Of a stretch of DNA of 64,000 nucleotides, positions 54,801 through 60,800 are shown one piece after another (position 1 is the stretch's first letter; each line of letters opens with the position of its first letter). The DNA comes from Congeria kusceri (lineage: Eukaryota > Mollusca > Bivalvia > Myida > Dreissenidae): the NCBI GenBank assembly GCA_027627225.1, contig CM051036.1:42045926-42109925 (forward strand), written 5' to 3'. A model generated the notes under the pieces. That model did no database searches and was not told the origin of the DNA. It saw nothing but the letters and a program-made list of their open reading frames with translations. The position numbers and the translations under genes are program-made.

Positions 54801-57800
54801 GCGCAGCTTCTCCTCGTGTTTGCCCTTCAGTTTGCTGATGTCCGCGTTCAGCTTCTGGATGGTGTCGTCTCGCACAACCACCTGCCACACAGGAAATACA
54901 AGTACATTTACTTGTATGGCACAGTTAATTCGTTGTAAAATAATCAACAATAAAAACATGGTTCATCCACATATTATTTTTACTTTGTTTAGAATGAACT
55001 GCATTTAATGTGTTTAATAATATGTTATGTGTTGATGAATGCAGCTACTATACTTATGTGTGTCAAAGACCATAGATCATGTACTTTAACGAGTTTTAAA
55101 TCAAATGTTCTGTTCTGTACAAAGATAATTAACAAGAAGAAACTGAAAAGGAAAAATAATGTATCATCACAAATACTGATTTTCAAATAATCTGTGTCAA
55201 ATGTTAACCAATCTGGCCTTCAATGAAAGTCTAAAATGATAGTAGAAATGATTACCGTAAATTCTCGTGTATAGGATGCCCCCGCGTATACGACGCACCT
55301 AAAAATTGAGATCCTAATTTGTGGAGAAAAAAAAATCTGCTATTTGAAAGCTTCTAAACATCTAAATCATAAATTTCGCGTCCATTGTTGACACTGAAAA
55401 TATTTTTGTCGTGAAAATCGCAATGTGGATACATTACACTAGATGTGTTTTCGCAGCATTGAGAGGATTTGAGAAGTCTCAATGTCAACACCTTTAATTA
55501 CACCACAAGCGCTAAGTGTCCGTTTGAAAAACACGGTCAGTTTGCAAGTATCATCAATGACACCATCCTTTTTGTTTGCAGAGCAGTATAAAGGGTGTGA
55601 AGTAGTTTGTCAGGTGGTATTTACACTACGGTTCATTTAACCCTGGTTCTTATTTTTTGTTAATTATATTTTATTGCATATTTCGGAAAAAAAAGAATTA
55701 AAAATATAAAATACACCAAATAAGAATATATATTATATAATACTATATTTTTAAAAGATCCGAATATAAAATAGTGTGAAACGTATCGGGTACGAATACT
55801 TGCTTATATAAGCGTCTTAGTGACGTTGATCGAGCGTCTATACAAAATGGCGCCAAAGACAACACAGTTGATATTTATAATAGAAAAACTAGGAGTTTTT
55901 GCTTATATCCGCGTACAAGACGCACCGAAAAAAGGCTACGAATTTTGGTTGAAAAAAAGTGTGGCTTATACACGAGAAATGACGGTAGTTTTGGTAATAT
56001 AAAGTGCCTTTTTCCTTCTTTTGACAACAGCCTAGTCTTCTAGTTTTCTTAGTGACAATGGAAAAATGGCAACATAAATTCACCACAAACATGGCTGTTT
56101 TTACAGTATACCTTTTCAGTGGTTTCCTTCTGCTGCCTGTGGATGGAGCCCAGGTCAGCCTTCAGCTGCTGAATGAAGTCATCCTTGTTGGCCATCTACA
56201 GTAACACACAACAGAAACATTCATGTATATTTTTTGACAAAGACAGGAAACAGAGAAACTGGGACTAACCCAAAGTCCCCTGACTCAATGTAAAATCTTT
56301 CGTTCATAGCCATAATCCCATAAAAGGATTTGACTGTTATAGAATTTTACAAGCATGTAAAGTTCCAGTACAAAACACAAACCTATAGTATAAGTTTCCG
56401 TTGACTATTTCATTGTTACAAGTATTCAAAAGCCTATCAAACTCAAAACACAACCATCCAATATCCATTATCACAGAATGTGATCATTACAATGGGAAAT
56501 ACATTGCCAAACACTTTTCACAACCTAACCCTAAGACTTAACAGAGATACAATATTCAACGTATGTTGGACTGCAGCTGCTTTATCTTGGATTATTCTTA
56601 CAGAAAATATTATATTGCATTACAACCTAATACTAAGATAAAACATTAATCGTACATTTGACTGCAGCTGCTCTATCTTGGACTGCATGGCGGTCTGGTC
56701 AATGGTCATGCCACGGACCTGGTCCTCCAGCCTGTTGATCTCGTCCAGCTGGTTCCCGCTGCGCTTCTTCAGATCCTCCACCTGGCCCTCCAGCGTCGCT
56801 ATCGACGACTTCTTGTTCTCGATCTGTGGGGAGCGGGGGCAGTGAGTAGAAGCATTGAAGAATAAACTGGAGCGAGTAGAAATATTGAAGAACAAATGGC
56901 AAGCTGAATAATGGCATTATCTTCAGTCAATTGAAGTTCGCCAGCGTTGGGCGAAGAATGAACAACACTGAAGAACATAGCCATAAAGTACAAGTATGAT
57001 TTCAGAAACAGTCCAGGTGGTGGAACCTTCACTACCACACAAAACGGCTCAAAACTCCTTATTTCCCGACAGATCCAGCAAATTCAAGCTCTATTTGTAC
57101 ATGTATTCATCAAAAGGGAGGGCATCAGCCAAAACGCAAAAATATCACTGCCTTGAATTATAAATATATATTGTGTATGCTTTTTAATGTTTTCAGCTAC
57201 CATTCATTTGTTAAGTGCTATTTATTAATTTTCCAAAATGGAGCAAAATAAATAGACCAATAGAATTTTTTAAATCCAAATCTACCATTATAGTTTCACT
57301 ATATGTGTTAAAATCCAAAGCTACCATTATAGCTTCACTATATTTGTTAAACAACTATATAAGATACACTGCTCTTCATACCTCTCCATTGGCTGTTCTC
57401 AGTTGTGCCTTCAGCTGCTCAATCTCTCGCTCAAGCTGATTGATCTAAACAAAACAACACATATATAATCAGTAATAATTATACAGTATATATAACCCTA
57501 ACCCTATAACAGTATATACTTATAAATATCATAAAGGTAAGTTTCATTTAAAGCCCAAACTGGCAGGTACATTTTAAAACATAAGTTGTAACAAAAAGAT
57601 TTGAGGCAAGACAATATGAAACAGTATTAAATTAACGAATTCTAACCTGTCAATCAAATGAACAAAACACTAGTCTATATCTGTGAGCTAAATGCATTAT
57701 GCTTGGTGCCTCTGGGTGTTCAAACAACTGTTGTATGTTCTTTAAATTATCCTTACTTACATCAACAAAACACTACAGAAGCACTAACATATGCCTTAGA

Positions 57801-60800
57801 TTGGGAATATAAATCTCATACATGTAATTATAGCCAGACATATAGAGAATAACAGGTTACTGCCTGGTCTTGTGTAATATATCAGGTGACGCTTAGAATT
57901 ATATAACGGCGAGGCTTGCCGAGCCGTTATTTTATTCGTGCCGAACCTGATATATTACACAAGGCCAGGCAGTAACCTGTTTTTCTATTTATCATACCAC
58001 ATTTTTCGTAAAATATCACCAAACGAGCTGATTTTTATATATTTAAAAACTAAGGGCGGCGCTGATTTTGCTGAGCCGACTTTTACACGTTCACGTACAT
58101 GTAGTTATGGATTTCTAAAAGTTGACTGAATAATACCTTATTATTAACATTTCGTAATGATAAGTGAACTGTTTTCACTATGAATGCATATATTACACGC
58201 ATGCTAATTCATAAAATACTGAAAATGCGAACTGAAATGGATTGCAACGATCAATTTTGTCGGAGAACACACAACGCCGAATTGTTTGGAGACGCCATTT
58301 TGGAGTTGTGTATTGAAATTGACATTTCCAAGATCGTGTCAATATTGACAGTATTTGACTATAGTGTGTTCAATTTTAGGTAATAATGGTTTTGGTTCAA
58401 CATAAACTGATGCTGTGTAGTGACTTTTAGTGCATTTATTATGAATGTATTGAAATAAATTTGTATGGATGATTTATTGTGTTCCATAGATGACGTCATA
58501 TCACTACCAAAGTGAGGGTTTATGTGAATATTTAAAAAATAAAGTTTTTGTGATTTATGACGATTAAAAATAATAAACTCTATATGTTCTTGGTATCAAA
58601 TTGTTTATTTTGTTGAATCTGATATATTTTTACTGAAACTGTTGACTTTATAGTTGTTTCCGAATAATATGACGTACCTCCAAACATTCACTGATATAAA
58701 CGCTACTGACCTGATATAAAAAAAATATATCAGGCACCTTTATATCAGGCCGATATCAGCATAGTGGTATGATAAATTATTAGAATTGCATGTATTGTCA
58801 ACTACCAATGTCTTAAGCAATGAAACATCACAATCTAGGTTTTACTCAACTGTTTAATCTATTACACATAAGGCGTAAAAAAAAATTATGTTTGTTTCAG
58901 GTTACATGTCCCCAAAAATTAGGGTAGGTACGTAGGTAGAGATTTATATATTTATTTTTATTTTTATTTGGTAAATAGTCAACTTTAAGATTCTAAAACT
59001 AAATAAATATTCAAAACATATCGGTAATATCCGTAAACATTGTTTTTAAGTGGATGCTATCAAAACAAAACACTTATTTATCCAACAACATTTAATTATC
59101 TGAAAAAGGTAAATTAAATAAAAAAAAATATCTGACAAACTCAATAAAATTGTTCTAAGGACGGGGCATTTTTATAGGGTAGGTCGGGTAACCTGAAACA
59201 AACATAATTTTTTCTACGCCTAAGCAAACTTAAAGGCTAATTATATAAACATATTTTTATTTTCATTTTCAAAGTGTTTTTAAATGATACTTTGGAGTCA
59301 TCATTTAAACAAAACCAAACCAAATGAATCGTTATCCATGGCACTGTTTGCGTGTGTAATGAAATGCTATGAAATATGATACAAAATATTAAAACATTAA
59401 GTACATGTGCAGCATACTATTATCAATAAGACCTATATAACTACTGATACATTTTACCACAACCAATTTTAGTTATCTTACAATAATAAGCTATGAATAT
59501 GAAGCATAATAGTGGCATATTTACATACATTTGCATATTTTCATATACATAACTTACTCCATAATTCCCCCTCTACAAGTGCAAGAACCATTTGAAAATG
59601 TACTGAATGATTACATGCAATACAACACACACTTAATCTGCATGAAAATAAACATGCCATACAACAAACACTTAATCTGCATGAAAATAAACACTGTCCA
59701 CTTTAAAGGCTAAATAACACTAGGCATGTACTGTCGTCTCATTAAGTATGTCACAATGGCAATCTTGGCACAAATTGCCAGCTTATTTAATTGTTTGTTT
59801 ATGCAGGTCCTAAATATATTATACATATTGCAATATTACAATATGCCAACAAAATATCTTAACTATAAAGTAACAGTGAATTTTTAAGTTGTTTAAATTC
59901 ATTTCATAATAAGTAATCTACAACATTTTCCTTAGATTGACATCCATTGCTTGTCCATTTTCTGTTATTCAACGTAACACAAAATTAAATCATGTGTTAT
60001 TTCAGAATATTAACACAATGTATACAATTTAAATATTAACATATTTATTGTTTATTAACTTTTATAAGGCACTTGGAAAGCCTTATGAAGACAGAGAGCT
60101 GGAAGTACACATGGGACAGACAGAGATTTGAACTGTTACTGACGTGAAGGTTTGGATATAGTGCTTAATACTGTGATACAGGTTTTATTACAAATTTTTA
60201 ATAAACATAGTAGATAGATTCTGTTAATTAGACGTGTGACGGGAATTCACTTCTGCAGTCTTTTTATTCACGAAGACGTATGAGCATGTGACGGCTGAAA
60301 CAAAACAGGCACATCTGTCCAACCAGCACGTTACTTACAGTTCCGTCCATTTTATCCAGTCTATGTAAACTATACTTCATCTGTCAAATATATCTGCACT
60401 GTCAGCACTTTTTAAAGCAGTATTATAGCTAAATCAGAAAATCAAGTTCCTATCTAATAGCAACGATGGTTGTCAAAACTTTAGGTGCTTGTCTGTACTT
60501 TATTCTTGTTTGTGTTGTTTTAAACTTATAAAGTGATTGCAAACTATGCATTAAACTTTAATAACTCTTTGAGACATACAATTAATAATATTTGAAGTAT
60601 AAGGAAACATATCAAACAGTAACACATGTAAAGAATTTCCTTACCTGGTAGAACTAAATAATATATCAAGACAACGATAACCATTAAAACTACATATTAC
60701 CTCGGGTATGCTAGTAACCATGGCAACAACCAAACTTAACACAGCCAATATTCTGTACATGCAAGGGATGTCATAAAAAAGATCAATTATCAGAAACCTG

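Noticed and set aside
60641..60665. Possible 9-nt microexon (TTCTACCAG) with AG and GTAAGG flanks
   Set aside because: Too short to support without RNA evidence; such matches are expected by chance in 4 kb of intron.
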